From Phycisphaerae bacterium (GTDB taxonomy: Bacteria; Planctomycetota; Phycisphaerae; UBA1845; UTPLA1), in assembly GCA_029259995.1 (NCBI GenBank), contig JAJDEC010000577.1, forward strand, positions 1-7,510: 7,510 nt of DNA, read 5' to 3'. The notes under the pieces are model-generated. The model saw only the letters and a list, made by a program, of their open reading frames with translations. It did no database searches and was not told the origin of the DNA. Positions 1-7,438 of this stretch are shown here, in pieces. How positions within the stretch are numbered: the stretch's first letter is position 1; each line of letters starts with the position of its first letter. Made by a program: the position numbers and the translations under genes.

Positions 1-1794
1 GATATACGACTCGACGGGCAATGCGTCAAACCCGCCCCATCGGATCATCACGGCCAGCGCAATGAAACTCAGGATCGTGCCGATGAAGACGGCCGTCGCC
101 GCGGCATAGAGCCACGTGTGATAGCGGCTGTTCCAGCGAAGGGCCCAGGTGCCGAAGAACGCGGCGCCGCCGGCCGTGAGCGCCAAAGCGAGCGTTCGAT
201 GGATGGGATGCGACGCCAGCGTCATCGCAATGCCTTGGACGTCGAACCTCTGTGAAGCGGGCCAGCCCCAGTAGACGGCGGCTCCCAGTACTGCGAACAG
301 CAACCACAGCGCGCACATCAACCATGTTCTGGCTGCGGGGCCTCGGATCATCATGCGAAGCCCGCCGACGCTGATGATCCCGATGAGAAACGATGTCAGG
401 TAGAACCAGCCGATTGGGGCCGCGACACCGGCGACGGCCGCAGCCATCTCGTCGCGGCTCATGGTCGCGCCGGAGCCGACACCGCCGATTTGGTGGGTTG
501 CGCCACGCGTCACAATGTTGGCCGGAGTCGGCGCCGCAACGGTTTCATCGGTTCCATCCGGCGGAATAATCGGCATCGACGATATTCGCTGTGCCGCCGT
601 GGGCGACAGGAAACGCGCCGTCGACAAACGTCCGGCATACGTGTCTACGTGCAGACCACAGCAGAGCCAGATCATCGCGACGACGATCGTGAGACCGCCG
701 GCGCCGACGGACTTGTAAATCAGCACGGCGGCGACGATGGCCAGTTCGACGAGGGCGAGCCATTGCCACAATTCGATGTTGCCGTAGGTCCAATGGGGCT
801 GAGGCGGGATGTTCTCGCCGAGCGTCGGGAAGTAAATCCAGTGCACATGGGCGGATTTAAACAGCAGGATGGCAAGCGTCACGATCATGCCTGCCGAGAG
901 AAACCGCAGCAGCTTGTCGCGGCAGAGGACGGCGCCAATCGACGCAGTCAGCAGGACGGCGCCCCACATGACGACATCCGTCCATTGCTCCACGAACGAC
1001 GCAGAAAGCATCCAGACGGAGGTGCCGACGGTCGGTTGAGACCAGAGATAGGCCGGACCGCTCTCACTGACAGCATGGACGATCGACGCGGCGTTTTCGC
1101 CCCAACGCGGAAGGAAAAACAGGCCAGTTGTCAGGCCGACGATCGCGACGACGACAAAGGCGAAACCCAGAATGCCACGAATGGTGACGTCCGTCGGTTT
1201 CTGCCCCGCCTGAAGCAGATAGGCCAATCCCACAGCCGGCAGCGCCATGCAATGCGGGGGAATGGGCCAGTCATAGGCCGCCGATAGCGCACCAATGGCG
1301 ATCATGCAGGCGAGCGATGCGACGATGAACGCACCGAGTCGCTTCTTGAGGAACCAACCCGCGAGCAACAGACTCAATAGGCCGACAACCTGGGGCGTCC
1401 AGCGGGCGAATTCACCATACGCGGCCATCCACTTGTTCGCCTGGGCGATCGCAGAAGGTGTCGCGTCACTCGACAATGCGTTGAGACCGGCCGACTCGAC
1501 CTGATACGCCTTGGTGAACCCTGATTCCAGAAGCCCCTCAAACTGACTCGGATAATAAGCGACTGCCAATCCGCCCAGCAGCGCGAACACGAATCCGACG
1601 AACAGCCGAAAGCTGCCGGGGCGTGGCAGGTCCTTCGGCGCGGCCTTTTTCTCGTGCACGACTTTGACGGTGCTCGGCGCCGGCGGTCGCGCTCCCGGAG
1701 TGCGCGGACCGGCAGGCCTCGTCGATCCGGCAGGGCGCGGCGGTTCTAGTGAAATCCCGGAGACTGGCTTTGGCGTAGGTTTCGGCGCATCCAT
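1..1794 (-). CDS. Large polytopic membrane protein of unknown function (C-terminus outside window)
   Basis: I translated this frame by hand. It is open from an ATG at 1794 to the window edge, giving 598 residues without a stop. The first 60 or so residues are a proline-, alanine- and arginine-rich, probably disordered and cytosolic tail. After it I count about 13 hydrophobic segments, near residues 63-82, 134-150, 154-172, 180-197, 206-228, 272-291, 297-312, 344-361, 366-381, 459-477, 489-509, 533-552 and 560-585. Two long hydrophilic loops stand out, at about 229-271 (Trp/Ser/Pro-rich) and 382-458. I see no catalytic or transport signature and do not recognise the family. The start is chosen because it is the ATG that opens the Pro-rich tail; no clear Shine-Dalgarno precedes it. 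It lies 169 bp downstream of the M16 genes on the same strand, so it may be co-transcribed or have its own promoter. Its codons look like those of its neighbours. Existence as a gene is well supported; function is unknown. Confidence 0.88.
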   Translation of the reverse strand, partial: MDAPKPTPKPVSGISLEPPRPAGSTRPAGPRTPGARPPAPSTVKVVHEKKAAPKDLPRPGSFRLFVGFVFALLGGLAVAYYPSQFEGLLESGFTKAYQVESAGLNALSSDATPSAIAQANKWMAAYGEFARWTPQVVGLLSLLLAGWFLKKRLGAFIVASLACMIAIGALSAAYDWPIPPHCMALPAVGLAYLLQAGQKPTDVTIRGILGFAFVVVAIVGLTTGLFFLPRWGENAASIVHAVSESGPAYLWSQPTVGTSVWMLSASFVEQWTDVVMWGAVLLTASIGAVLCRDKLLRFLSAGMIVTLAILLFKSAHVHWIYFPTLGENIPPQPHWTYGNIELWQWLALVELAIVAAVLIYKSVGAGGLTIVVAMIWLCCGLHVDTYAGRLSTARFLSPTAAQRISSMPIIPPDGTDETVAAPTPANIVTRGATHQIGGVGSGATMSRDEMAAAVAGVAAPIGWFYLTSFLIGIISVGGLRMMIRGPAARTWLMCALWLLFAVLGAAVYWGWPASQRFDVQGIAMTLASHPIHRTLALALTAGGAAFFGTWALRWNSRYHTWLYAAATAVFIGTILSFIALAVMIRWGGFDALPVESYI

Positions 1795-1963
1795 GTTGTA
1801 TCGCGTTGCAAAGGCGCGTCCCAGCGCAAGCTGCCCGATTCCCCACGGGCGGCGCAAAGGTCCGCTATTTCTTATACGAAGCCATCGGCAGGAGATTTCG
1901 GAACCGGGATGGAATTGGAGAGATCGGTCGGATTATTGGATCGTATTATCGGACGACGCGATA
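1795..1963. other. Intergenic spacer between M16 peptidase and membrane-protein genes
   Basis: These 169 bp separate two minus-strand genes and are locally richer in A+T than the genes around them. On the minus strand a TATAAG hexamer (plus-strand 1871-1876) could be a -10 element about 75 bases before the membrane-protein ATG. No acceptable -35 lies 16-18 bp upstream of it, so I do not call a promoter. A pair of 9-bp direct repeats lies at 1932-1953. I saw no GC-rich hairpin followed by a T-run, so nothing obvious stops read-through from the M16 genes. Confidence 0.5.
1932..1953. repeat. Short 9-bp direct repeat pair in intergenic spacer
   Basis: ATTATTGGA (1932-1940) and ATTATCGGA (1945-1953) differ at one base and are 13 bp apart start to start. 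They begin 10 bp beyond the M16 stop codon, in the stretch before the membrane-protein gene. The spacing is a little over one helical turn, which could suit a regulator binding as a dimer. It may equally be chance in a locally AT-rich stretch. Confidence 0.3.
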
Positions 1964-3208
1964 TCAGGCCGGCCAGTCACGCGGGCCAAGGCTGATTATC
2001 GCCCCATCGCCGCTCATGGGCCAATTCGAGAGATATTCTCGGACGGCTGCCGGAGACGCCTTTTCCAGTACTGCCAGACGCTCTTCGACAGTTCGAGGCA
2101 GACCGAAGATGTCGATTTCCTGGATCATCTGCATGAATCGGTAGTACGGCGCTTCCCCTTCGGAGGCGAGCGACGTGGCGACGCGATTGCGAACGCGCTG
2201 GACTTCGTCCTCCGTCACGCCCTTCTCACAGAGCACTGCAATCTGCGTCTTCATCGCGTTCAGCAGTTCATCCGCTTTGTCCGGCTCCGTGAATCCGAAT
2301 GCCAGCATCATTCCGACATCGCAATAATCGAGTCGACCTGCCGCCACGTGGGCCGCGATGCCCGTCTGCACGATATTCCAGAAGAACCGCGAATTGCGCC
2401 CCCCCAGGATTGAAGCGACGAGATCGCCGACATCCCGATCCTCGTGTGATGCGGACGGGGCCGGGAAAAGGACTCCGACGGCCTGTCGCTGGAATCGATC
2501 GACGACGCCCTTGTGAACGCCCGTCAACTCCTTCGGCGGCGCGACGCGATCGGGGCGCGGCGTAGCCGGCTTCCAATCCCCGCAGATTCGCTGGGCAATG
2601 TCGTAAACCGTCTTTGGTTCGACGGCACCCGTCACGATGAGCACCATGTTGCCGGGATGGTATCGATCGGCGAAGTAGCCGTGCAGCGAATCCCGCGAAA
2701 GGGCCGTGATCGACTCCGTCGTGCCAAGCACGGGCCACGACAGGGAGTGCTTTGGATAAAGGCGCTCGTGCATCAGGTCGTAGACTTTTCGCTCCAACGA
2801 ATCATCCGACATCGCGATCTCTTCCAGGATCACGTTTTTCTCCATGTCGAACTCTTCTGACGGCATGGTCGACTGCATCATGTCTGCGAGAAGTTCAACT
2901 TGGCGTTCCAGGTCCTCGATGCGCACCCAGCCGAAATAGACTGTGCGCTCTTTGGAGGTGTACGCGTTGTACGTGCTGCCCATGTCGTCGAAGTCGCGCG
3001 TGATCTGTTCCCAGCCGCGCTTGTTCGTGCCTTTGAAGCACATGTGTTCGACGAAATGCGACACGCCGGCGAGATCCGGCGTCTCGTCGCGTGCGCCGGT
3101 TCGAACAAGGAACCCGGCGGCGACGCTCTGCACATGGGGCATTTGTTCGACGACGATTCGCAGACCGTTGTCGAGCGTGTGTTCGTGAAAGCCGTTGGAT
3201 TGCGTCAT
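1964..3208 (-). CDS. M16 family zinc peptidase, catalytic (beta-type) subunit
   Basis: This 414-residue protein is a full-length M16B-type peptidase, with an N-terminal M16 domain (about 16-165) and a C-terminal M16 domain (about 168-345). The inverted zinc motif HFVEH is at residues 51-55 (His51, Glu54 as catalytic base, His55). The distal ligand Glu130 lies in VILEEIAM with Glu123 seven residues before it, and the conserved NAYTSKERT segment is at 81-89. The C-terminal Gly-Gly...Ser-Arg element is present (269-274). The Arg and Tyr that usually follow it are Val280 and His287 here, so substrate handling probably depends on a partner. I see no signal peptide, so it is likely cytoplasmic. The ATG overlaps the stop of the upstream M16 gene by 4 bases (3205-3208) and has a strong Shine-Dalgarno at 3217-3223, suggesting translational coupling. 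It presumably cleaves peptides or presequence-like substrates; the actual substrate cannot be read from sequence. Confidence 0.95.
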   Translation of the reverse strand: MTQSNGFHEHTLDNGLRIVVEQMPHVQSVAAGFLVRTGARDETPDLAGVSHFVEHMCFKGTNKRGWEQITRDFDDMGSTYNAYTSKERTVYFGWVRIEDLERQVELLADMMQSTMPSEEFDMEKNVILEEIAMSDDSLERKVYDLMHERLYPKHSLSWPVLGTTESITALSRDSLHGYFADRYHPGNMVLIVTGAVEPKTVYDIAQRICGDWKPATPRPDRVAPPKELTGVHKGVVDRFQRQAVGVLFPAPSASHEDRDVGDLVASILGGRNSRFFWNIVQTGIAAHVAAGRLDYCDVGMMLAFGFTEPDKADELLNAMKTQIAVLCEKGVTEDEVQRVRNRVATSLASEGEAPYYRFMQMIQEIDIFGLPRTVEERLAVLEKASPAAVREYLSNWPMSGDGAIISLGPRDWPA

Positions 3209-4455
3209 GCCTGAAACTCCTCCAACGGTCGCGGCCCCAACGTCTGCACGCAGAGTTGATCGCGCGGATGGGACGCGAGATAGCCGCGTACATCGTCAAT
3301 CGTCACGGCCTCGATTTCGGCCTTCCGTTCGTCCGCGGGTCTTGGTCGACCGTGATGATAGATGTCGCTGCTCAGTTCTCCGACGCGGGCGCGCGTGATG
3401 TCGCCATGCGTCTGCATTTTTGCCGTGATGCCGATCTTCGCGCGAACCAGTTCTTCCTGCGTGATATCCTCGGCCAATCGATCGATTTCGCGAAGAAGTG
3501 TTCGGGCTGTCTGATCGCAGCGGGCGGGCGTCGTCGACGCCCCGGCGAACATCATGCCGGCGCCGCGAGGATGCTCGTTCCAGGCGCCGACCCAATAGAC
3601 GAGCCCCAGTTTCTCGCGAACTTCCGTAAACAATCGCGAACTCATGCCGCCGCTGAGGATCCCCAGCATGACGCGCTCAACGGGATGTTCCTTGTCCGTC
3701 GCCGCGACGCCGGGCCAGCACATCAGGATGTGTTCCTGCTCGAGTTCCTTATGCTGATGGCGAACGCCCGGCGAGAACTCGACGGGGATGTTCTCGATGC
3801 CGGCGGGCTTGCTGTCGCCGAACCCCTGAAAGTGCCTGTCGATCGCGTCGGCAACGGCATCCACGTCGATGGGTCCGCCGACGCAGATCTGCATCCGCCC
3901 CGCCGAGAAGTTCTTCTTCCAGAAGCTGACGACATCGTCGCGCGAGATTCGACCAAGGGTTTCCTTGGTGCCGAGTTCGTGACGACCCAATAAGGGTCCG
4001 TAGGCATTTCGCGCAATCAGCCGCGAGGCCAACTCCTGCGGATCGTCTTCCATCGCCGTCAGTTCCTGCTGCGCAAGCTGGATGGCGACATCGAAGTATT
4101 CCTGGGGAAAACTCGGCGTGCGAAGGATCTCGGCGTGCAGTGCGATGGCCTGATCGAGATGATCGGGAAGGCATCCGCATCGAAGCACGGTTGACTGGCG
4201 ACCGACGCCGCCGACGGATTGTGCGCCGATGGCGTCGAAGGCGTCGCTCACATCGCGCGCCGATTTCGACGCCGTGCCTTTGCTGATTGTCTGCTCGACG
4301 ATACTGCCGAGGCCGAGCAGCAATTCGCTTTCGTCGACCATGCCGGCCGCGACGCGATTATTCAGGGCGGCCGTATGCCGGCCGGGCATCTCCATGGCGG
4401 CGAATTCGATACCGCAATCGAGCCGACGATGATGATAAGTCTCGCTTCGCTCCAT
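3205..4455 (-). CDS. M16 family peptidase-like protein, non-catalytic (alpha-type) subunit
   Basis: This 416-residue protein has the same two-domain M16 layout and almost the same length as its downstream neighbour. The zinc motif is destroyed: HxxEH reads SIVEQ at residues 51-55, so both zinc histidines are gone, although Glu54 and the distal Glu131 remain. The C-terminal half keeps what the partner lacks: GGMSSRLFTEVREKLGLVY (269-287), with Arg280 and Tyr287 spaced as in active M16 enzymes. In this family an M16 protein with a lost zinc site and intact Arg/Tyr typically pairs with a zinc-bearing subunit to build one active site. I infer that here. There is no signal peptide. The ATG at 4455 lies 48 bp after the yhbY-like gene, with no evident Shine-Dalgarno. 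I see no long glycine-rich loop of the mitochondrial alpha-MPP type before the SSRLF element. Confidence 0.93.
   Translation of the reverse strand: MERSETYHHRRLDCGIEFAAMEMPGRHTAALNNRVAAGMVDESELLLGLGSIVEQTISKGTASKSARDVSDAFDAIGAQSVGGVGRQSTVLRCGCLPDHLDQAIALHAEILRTPSFPQEYFDVAIQLAQQELTAMEDDPQELASRLIARNAYGPLLGRHELGTKETLGRISRDDVVSFWKKNFSAGRMQICVGGPIDVDAVADAIDRHFQGFGDSKPAGIENIPVEFSPGVRHQHKELEQEHILMCWPGVAATDKEHPVERVMLGILSGGMSSRLFTEVREKLGLVYWVGAWNEHPRGAGMMFAGASTTPARCDQTARTLLREIDRLAEDITQEELVRAKIGITAKMQTHGDITRARVGELSSDIYHHGRPRPADERKAEIEAVTIDDVRGYLASHPRDQLCVQTLGPRPLEEFQA
3217..3223 (-). promoter_or_regulatory. Strong Shine-Dalgarno for the catalytic M16 gene
   Basis: On the minus strand GGAGGAG sits 8 nt before the ATG at 3208, inside the last codons of the upstream M16 gene. 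It is the strongest ribosome binding site in the window. It fixes the start of the downstream M16 gene and shows that this organism does use Shine-Dalgarno sites, at least at overlapping genes. Confidence 0.8.
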
Positions 4456-4503
4456 GACGGGGTTATAGCGGCGAATGAGGCGTGATGAAAGTTCGGGCGG
4501 GCG

Positions 4504-4782
4504 TCATTCAGACACAGCTGCGTCCGAATGCAGGATGGCGACATGTCCGCGGCGGGCGACGAGATCACAGGGAACCTGCTCGACGATCGATTGGGCGATT
4601 GCGTCCACGGCATCCGCGTCGTCGGCGTCGATCTTCACTTTCACGAGATCCGACTTGCTGAAATGGGCGCGAATCGTCGCGATCTGTTCGGGCTGTACCC
4701 CGTGGCGACCGACGTAGACCATCGGCTTCAGCGGATGGGATCGGCCGACGAGCGCTTTGCGTTGCTTGGCATCCAGTGTCAT
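4504..4782 (-). CDS. yhbY: YhbY family RNA-binding protein (CRM domain)
   Basis: The 92-residue product aligns by eye along its whole length with E. coli YhbY. It opens MTLDAKQRKAL, continues with GRSHPLKPMVYVGRHGV (13-29), then the SKSDLVKVKI strand (42-51), and ends in a LVARRGHVAILH strand (74-85). The G-x-x-G loop of CRM domains is Gly25-Arg-His-Gly28. CRM proteins bind structured RNA; YhbY associates with pre-50S ribosomal particles and is thought to help large-subunit assembly. I chose the ATG at 4782 because it matches the family N-terminus. An in-frame ATG at 4794 would add only four residues. The frame also stays open up to 4956, but that extension does not resemble YhbY and runs through the probable divergent promoter region. 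It is the first gene of the leftward set, 48 bp before the M16 pair. A TATGAT hexamer at 4790-4795 would put a transcript start almost at the ATG, but it has no matching -35. Confidence 0.9.
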   Translation of the reverse strand: MTLDAKQRKALVGRSHPLKPMVYVGRHGVQPEQIATIRAHFSKSDLVKVKIDADDADAVDAIAQSIVEQVPCDLVARRGHVAILHSDAAVSE

Positions 4783-5000
4783 GGCCGGGATCATATCCCG
4801 CGTCCGCCGATTTCGCGCGGTCACAAATCGCCACGAATGCGGAATGCGTCCTCTAACATGCGATTCGATCGTCCGATTTGGCCGATGCAGAGAAGACGCG
4901 GGCGGAACCCTGTATCGCTGGCAACGAAACGCGGAAATTCGGTAGAAATCACTCAATCGTGACGCATCAACGGGACAATCGAACTGCCAGGATCTGCTCG
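4783..5000. other. Divergent intergenic region between yhbY and the glycosyltransferase operon
   Basis: This 218 bp region separates genes that point away from each other, so it should contain the promoters of both sets. Candidate -10 hexamers are TATGAT on the minus strand (4790-4795) and TAACAT on the plus strand (4854-4859). Neither has a recognisable -35 at 16-18 bp, so no promoter is called. Reading frames are open through it on both strands, which is common in GC-rich DNA. The plus frame from 4878 contains AGA and AGG codons and has less G/C at third positions than the gene that follows, which argues against it being coding. Confidence 0.5.
4989..4992 (+). promoter_or_regulatory. Possible Shine-Dalgarno for the GT-C glycosyltransferase
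   Basis: AGGA ends 8 nt before the ATG at 5001, a suitable distance. It is the only recognisable ribosome binding site among the candidate starts of this gene and is the main reason for preferring 5001 over the ATG at 4878 or the GTG at 4959. Confidence 0.45.
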
Positions 5001-6269
5001 ATGATCGCGCTGGCCCTCGTTTTCGCCGGCCTTGTGGGCATTCGTCTCGTTCGCGGCGAGAATGTGGCGTCCTTCACGGGCGGCGAGACCTATCGCTCAA
5101 TCGCGGAGAATCTCGCCGGGCACGGTCGGTTCTCAATCGACGGCGTGCATCCGACGGGCTATCGACCTCCGGCGTATCCACTGCTGCTTGCCGGGACGAT
5201 TCTGGTCATGGGCGAGCACGCGCAACTCGGCGGCTGGATCGCCAACCTTGCCATTGATGCGTGTTGTCTTGCGATGCTTCTGGTGCTGGTTTGGCGATTA
5301 GCGAAGTGCTCACGTGCGATGTGGATCGCGGGTCTGATTTTTGCCGCGGATGTCGCGTTTCATCTGGAAGCCATGGCCCAGCGTGAGACGATGCTCTATT
5401 CGCTGCTGCTTCTCGTGTTTTTCGTGACGGCGTCATCGCTGGAGATCGGCCTGAGTCGACTGTTGATTCTGGCAACGACGGCCGGGCTTGCGTGGCTGAC
5501 GCGTCCCACTGGGATTGCGCTGGCGCCGCTCCTGCTTATCGCCGCGTTCTTCATGTCGGAACATCGAACGCTGGGCGTTCGCTTTGCGCGGGTCTTGACG
5601 GCTTGTTGCATCTTCGCCGCCATCGTGATTCCTTGGCAAGCGTTTCTCTATCGCAGCTTCGACGAGCCCGTCTTTGCCGGCACGACGTCCGGCGGTCTGA
5701 ATCTTTACCAGGGAAACAATCCAGCCGCCGACGTGCTGATTCCCTTTGTGGACGTCGATTCCTTTCTACCTGAGATCGAGAAGCAGATGCAATCGCTCGG
5801 GCTGGCGGAGCACGATGAGATTGCCCGCAATCGCCGGTTGAAAGCCGACGCGTTTGAGTACATCGCTTCCGATCCGATGGGTTTCGTTCGGCGAGCGGCA
5901 GTCAAGACGCTGGCGCTCTATTCGCCTGTTCCGACACCGCTCGGATCGTCGGCCATCGAAACCTCTGATAACGGCGTGCGGCTAACCAACTTCAGGTACC
6001 ACAGATCGGCATGGACGATTCTGTTCACGATGCATGGCCTGATCCTGATCGCACTTATTTGCGCCGCGATCGTGCGTTGGAGAACGCTGATGGCACGGCG
6101 ACTGCGGGTCGTCGTGCTGATCGTCGGATACATTCTGATCGTAACAATGCTGCACGCAATGACGTTCGCCGAATCGCGATTTCGATTACCGTTGGATCCG
6201 TTGATAATTGCAATGGGCGTGACTGCGCTCTGGGCGCGACGGCCCGGCGAGCGGACGATCGAAGCGTGA
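5001..6269 (+). CDS. GT-C/ArnT-like (GT39-type) integral membrane glycosyltransferase
   Basis: The 422-residue product is a multi-pass membrane protein with GT-C landmarks. It has an N-terminal membrane segment (2-17), then a first outer loop with GGETYRSIAENL (27-38) in the place of the usual acidic catalytic site, and RPPAYP at 55-60. LTRPTG follows at 166-171, then a PW pair at 211-212, GGLNLYQGNNP at 231-241 ahead of a soluble loop, and SRFRLPLDPLIIA (392-404) before the last membrane segment. Such enzymes move sugars from polyprenyl-phosphate carriers to lipid or protein acceptors on the outer face of the cytoplasmic membrane; donor and acceptor here cannot be deduced. It is shorter than ArnT (about 550 aa) and lacks a large C-terminal periplasmic domain. 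The start is uncertain: the ATG at 4878 would give 463 residues and the GTG at 4959 would give 436. I prefer 5001 for its Shine-Dalgarno and codon use, although the first membrane segment then starts at once. The next gene follows after 21 bp, implying an operon. Confidence 0.85.
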   Translation: MIALALVFAGLVGIRLVRGENVASFTGGETYRSIAENLAGHGRFSIDGVHPTGYRPPAYPLLLAGTILVMGEHAQLGGWIANLAIDACCLAMLLVLVWRLAKCSRAMWIAGLIFAADVAFHLEAMAQRETMLYSLLLLVFFVTASSLEIGLSRLLILATTAGLAWLTRPTGIALAPLLLIAAFFMSEHRTLGVRFARVLTACCIFAAIVIPWQAFLYRSFDEPVFAGTTSGGLNLYQGNNPAADVLIPFVDVDSFLPEIEKQMQSLGLAEHDEIARNRRLKADAFEYIASDPMGFVRRAAVKTLALYSPVPTPLGSSAIETSDNGVRLTNFRYHRSAWTILFTMHGLILIALICAAIVRWRTLMARRLRVVVLIVGYILIVTMLHAMTFAESRFRLPLDPLIIAMGVTALWARRPGERTIEA

Positions 6270-6290
6270 TGACTCAAGCAAGAATGCGAT

Positions 6291-7430
6291 ATGCCTGACA
6301 AACCCGCCAGCATCTGCTTCGTCGCCCCGAACAACTACGCCGTGTTGGCGGGTCGCGCGGATATCCGCCAGATCGGCGGCGCGGAAGTTCAGCGCGTCCT
6401 GATCGCGCGGGAACTCGTGAATCACGGCCGACGCGTCAGTTTCGTCACGCTGGATCACGGTCAGCCTGACGGCATCGAACACGAAGGTATCCGCGTCTTC
6501 AAGATGTGTGCGAAAGACGACGGGCTGCCGGGGCTGCGGTTTATCTATCCGCGATGGTCGAGCCTTTGCGCCGCGATGGGGCGGGCGAATGCGGATGTCT
6601 ATGTTCAGCGAACGAGCGGTGTCGAAACCGGGCAGACGGCGATGTGGGCGAATCAGAACGGCAGGCGTTTCATCTATTCCGTCGCGAACGATCCCGAGTG
6701 CGACGAACGGCTCGGCGGCAAGCGAACGTGGCGCGAGCGGGCGTTTTACAGGTACGGGTTGTTGCGCGCGGATCACGTCGTCGCCCAGACGAACACGCAG
6801 CAGGTGATGCTGCACGAGAACTTTGGCATTGACGCGACGCTGATTCGCAGTTGCGCGCCGGATCCGGGGGATCCGTTTGCGGACGGAAATCGTGATGCGG
6901 CATTCGCCGCACGGCGCGTGCTCTGGGTGGGTCGATTTTCACGACAGAAGCGGATTGATCGCTTGCCGGCGATCGCGAAGGCGTGTGCGGATGTGCAGTT
7001 TGATGTGATCGGCGCGGGCTCGAATATGTCGAAGGAAATTGGCGCTGCCGTCGAAGAACTCAGGCGACTGCCGAACGTCACGCTTCAAGGTTTCGTGCCC
7101 CATGCCGAATTGCCGCGACATTACGAATGCGCCGCCCTGCTGCTCTGCACGAGCGATTGGGAGGGCTATCCGAATACGTTCATGGAAGCCTGGTCGCGCG
7201 GCGTGCCGGTGGTGACAACAGTTGATCCGGATGGGGTTGTTGCGGGCAATCAAGTGGGGCATGTGTGCGACGACAATCCGTCGAATCTCGCAACGGCAGT
7301 TCGAAACGCGATTGAATCGCGCGACCTTTGGGGCACGAGCGCAGGTCGAGCAAGGCAGTTCTATCTCGAAACGCATACACCGACGGCATTGGGCGATGCG
7401 TGGGAACGACTGCTTCGAAAGATCGCATAG
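6291..7430 (+). CDS. GT4 family (GT-B fold) glycosyltransferase
   Basis: This 379-residue cytosolic protein has both Rossmann halves of a GT-B enzyme. The N-terminal acceptor half starts SICFVAPNNYAVLAG and contains the loop GGAEVQ (29-34). The C-terminal nucleotide-sugar half contains WVGRFSRQKRID (212-223), with the basic Arg215 and Lys220 expected to contact the donor phosphates. The E-x7-E signature EGYPNTFME has Glu291 and Glu299 and is followed by RGVPVV. GT4 enzymes use nucleotide-sugar donors and retain anomeric configuration; the sugar and acceptor are not predictable. There are no membrane segments. The ATG at 6291 directly opens the first beta strand; only a weak AAGAA lies upstream. 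It follows the GT-C gene by 21 bp, so a cytosolic glycan-building step and a membrane-side transfer step are probably expressed together, as in cell-surface polysaccharide or glycolipid synthesis. Confidence 0.93.
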   Translation: MPDKPASICFVAPNNYAVLAGRADIRQIGGAEVQRVLIARELVNHGRRVSFVTLDHGQPDGIEHEGIRVFKMCAKDDGLPGLRFIYPRWSSLCAAMGRANADVYVQRTSGVETGQTAMWANQNGRRFIYSVANDPECDERLGGKRTWRERAFYRYGLLRADHVVAQTNTQQVMLHENFGIDATLIRSCAPDPGDPFADGNRDAAFAARRVLWVGRFSRQKRIDRLPAIAKACADVQFDVIGAGSNMSKEIGAAVEELRRLPNVTLQGFVPHAELPRHYECAALLLCTSDWEGYPNTFMEAWSRGVPVVTTVDPDGVVAGNQVGHVCDDNPSNLATAVRNAIESRDLWGTSAGRARQFYLETHTPTALGDAWERLLRKIA

Positions 7431-7438
7431 CACCGTGG

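Noticed and set aside
490..1287. 265-codon plus-strand open frame
   Set aside because: It lies antisense to the membrane-protein gene, is extremely Arg/Asp/Gly-rich with no recognisable domain, and is a typical shadow frame in GC-rich DNA.
1871..1876. TATAAG as a promoter for the membrane-protein gene
   Set aside because: No usable -35 lies at 16-18 bp; a TTCCGA lies 21 bp away, which is too far to call.
1664..2413. 249-codon plus-strand open frame spanning the intergenic spacer
   Set aside because: It overlaps the 5' end of the membrane-protein gene and the 3' end of the M16 gene on the other strand, and shows no domain.
3091..3993. 300-codon plus-strand open frame across the M16 junction
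   Set aside because: It is antisense to two well-supported M16 genes, has shadow-like composition and no motif.
4783..4956. N-terminal extension of the yhbY frame
   Set aside because: The extension does not resemble the family, while the protein from 4782 matches YhbY from its first residue, and it would occupy the divergent promoter region.
6186..6815. 209-codon minus-strand open frame across the two glycosyltransferase genes
   Set aside because: It is fully antisense to two genes with clear family motifs, with Arg-rich shadow composition.
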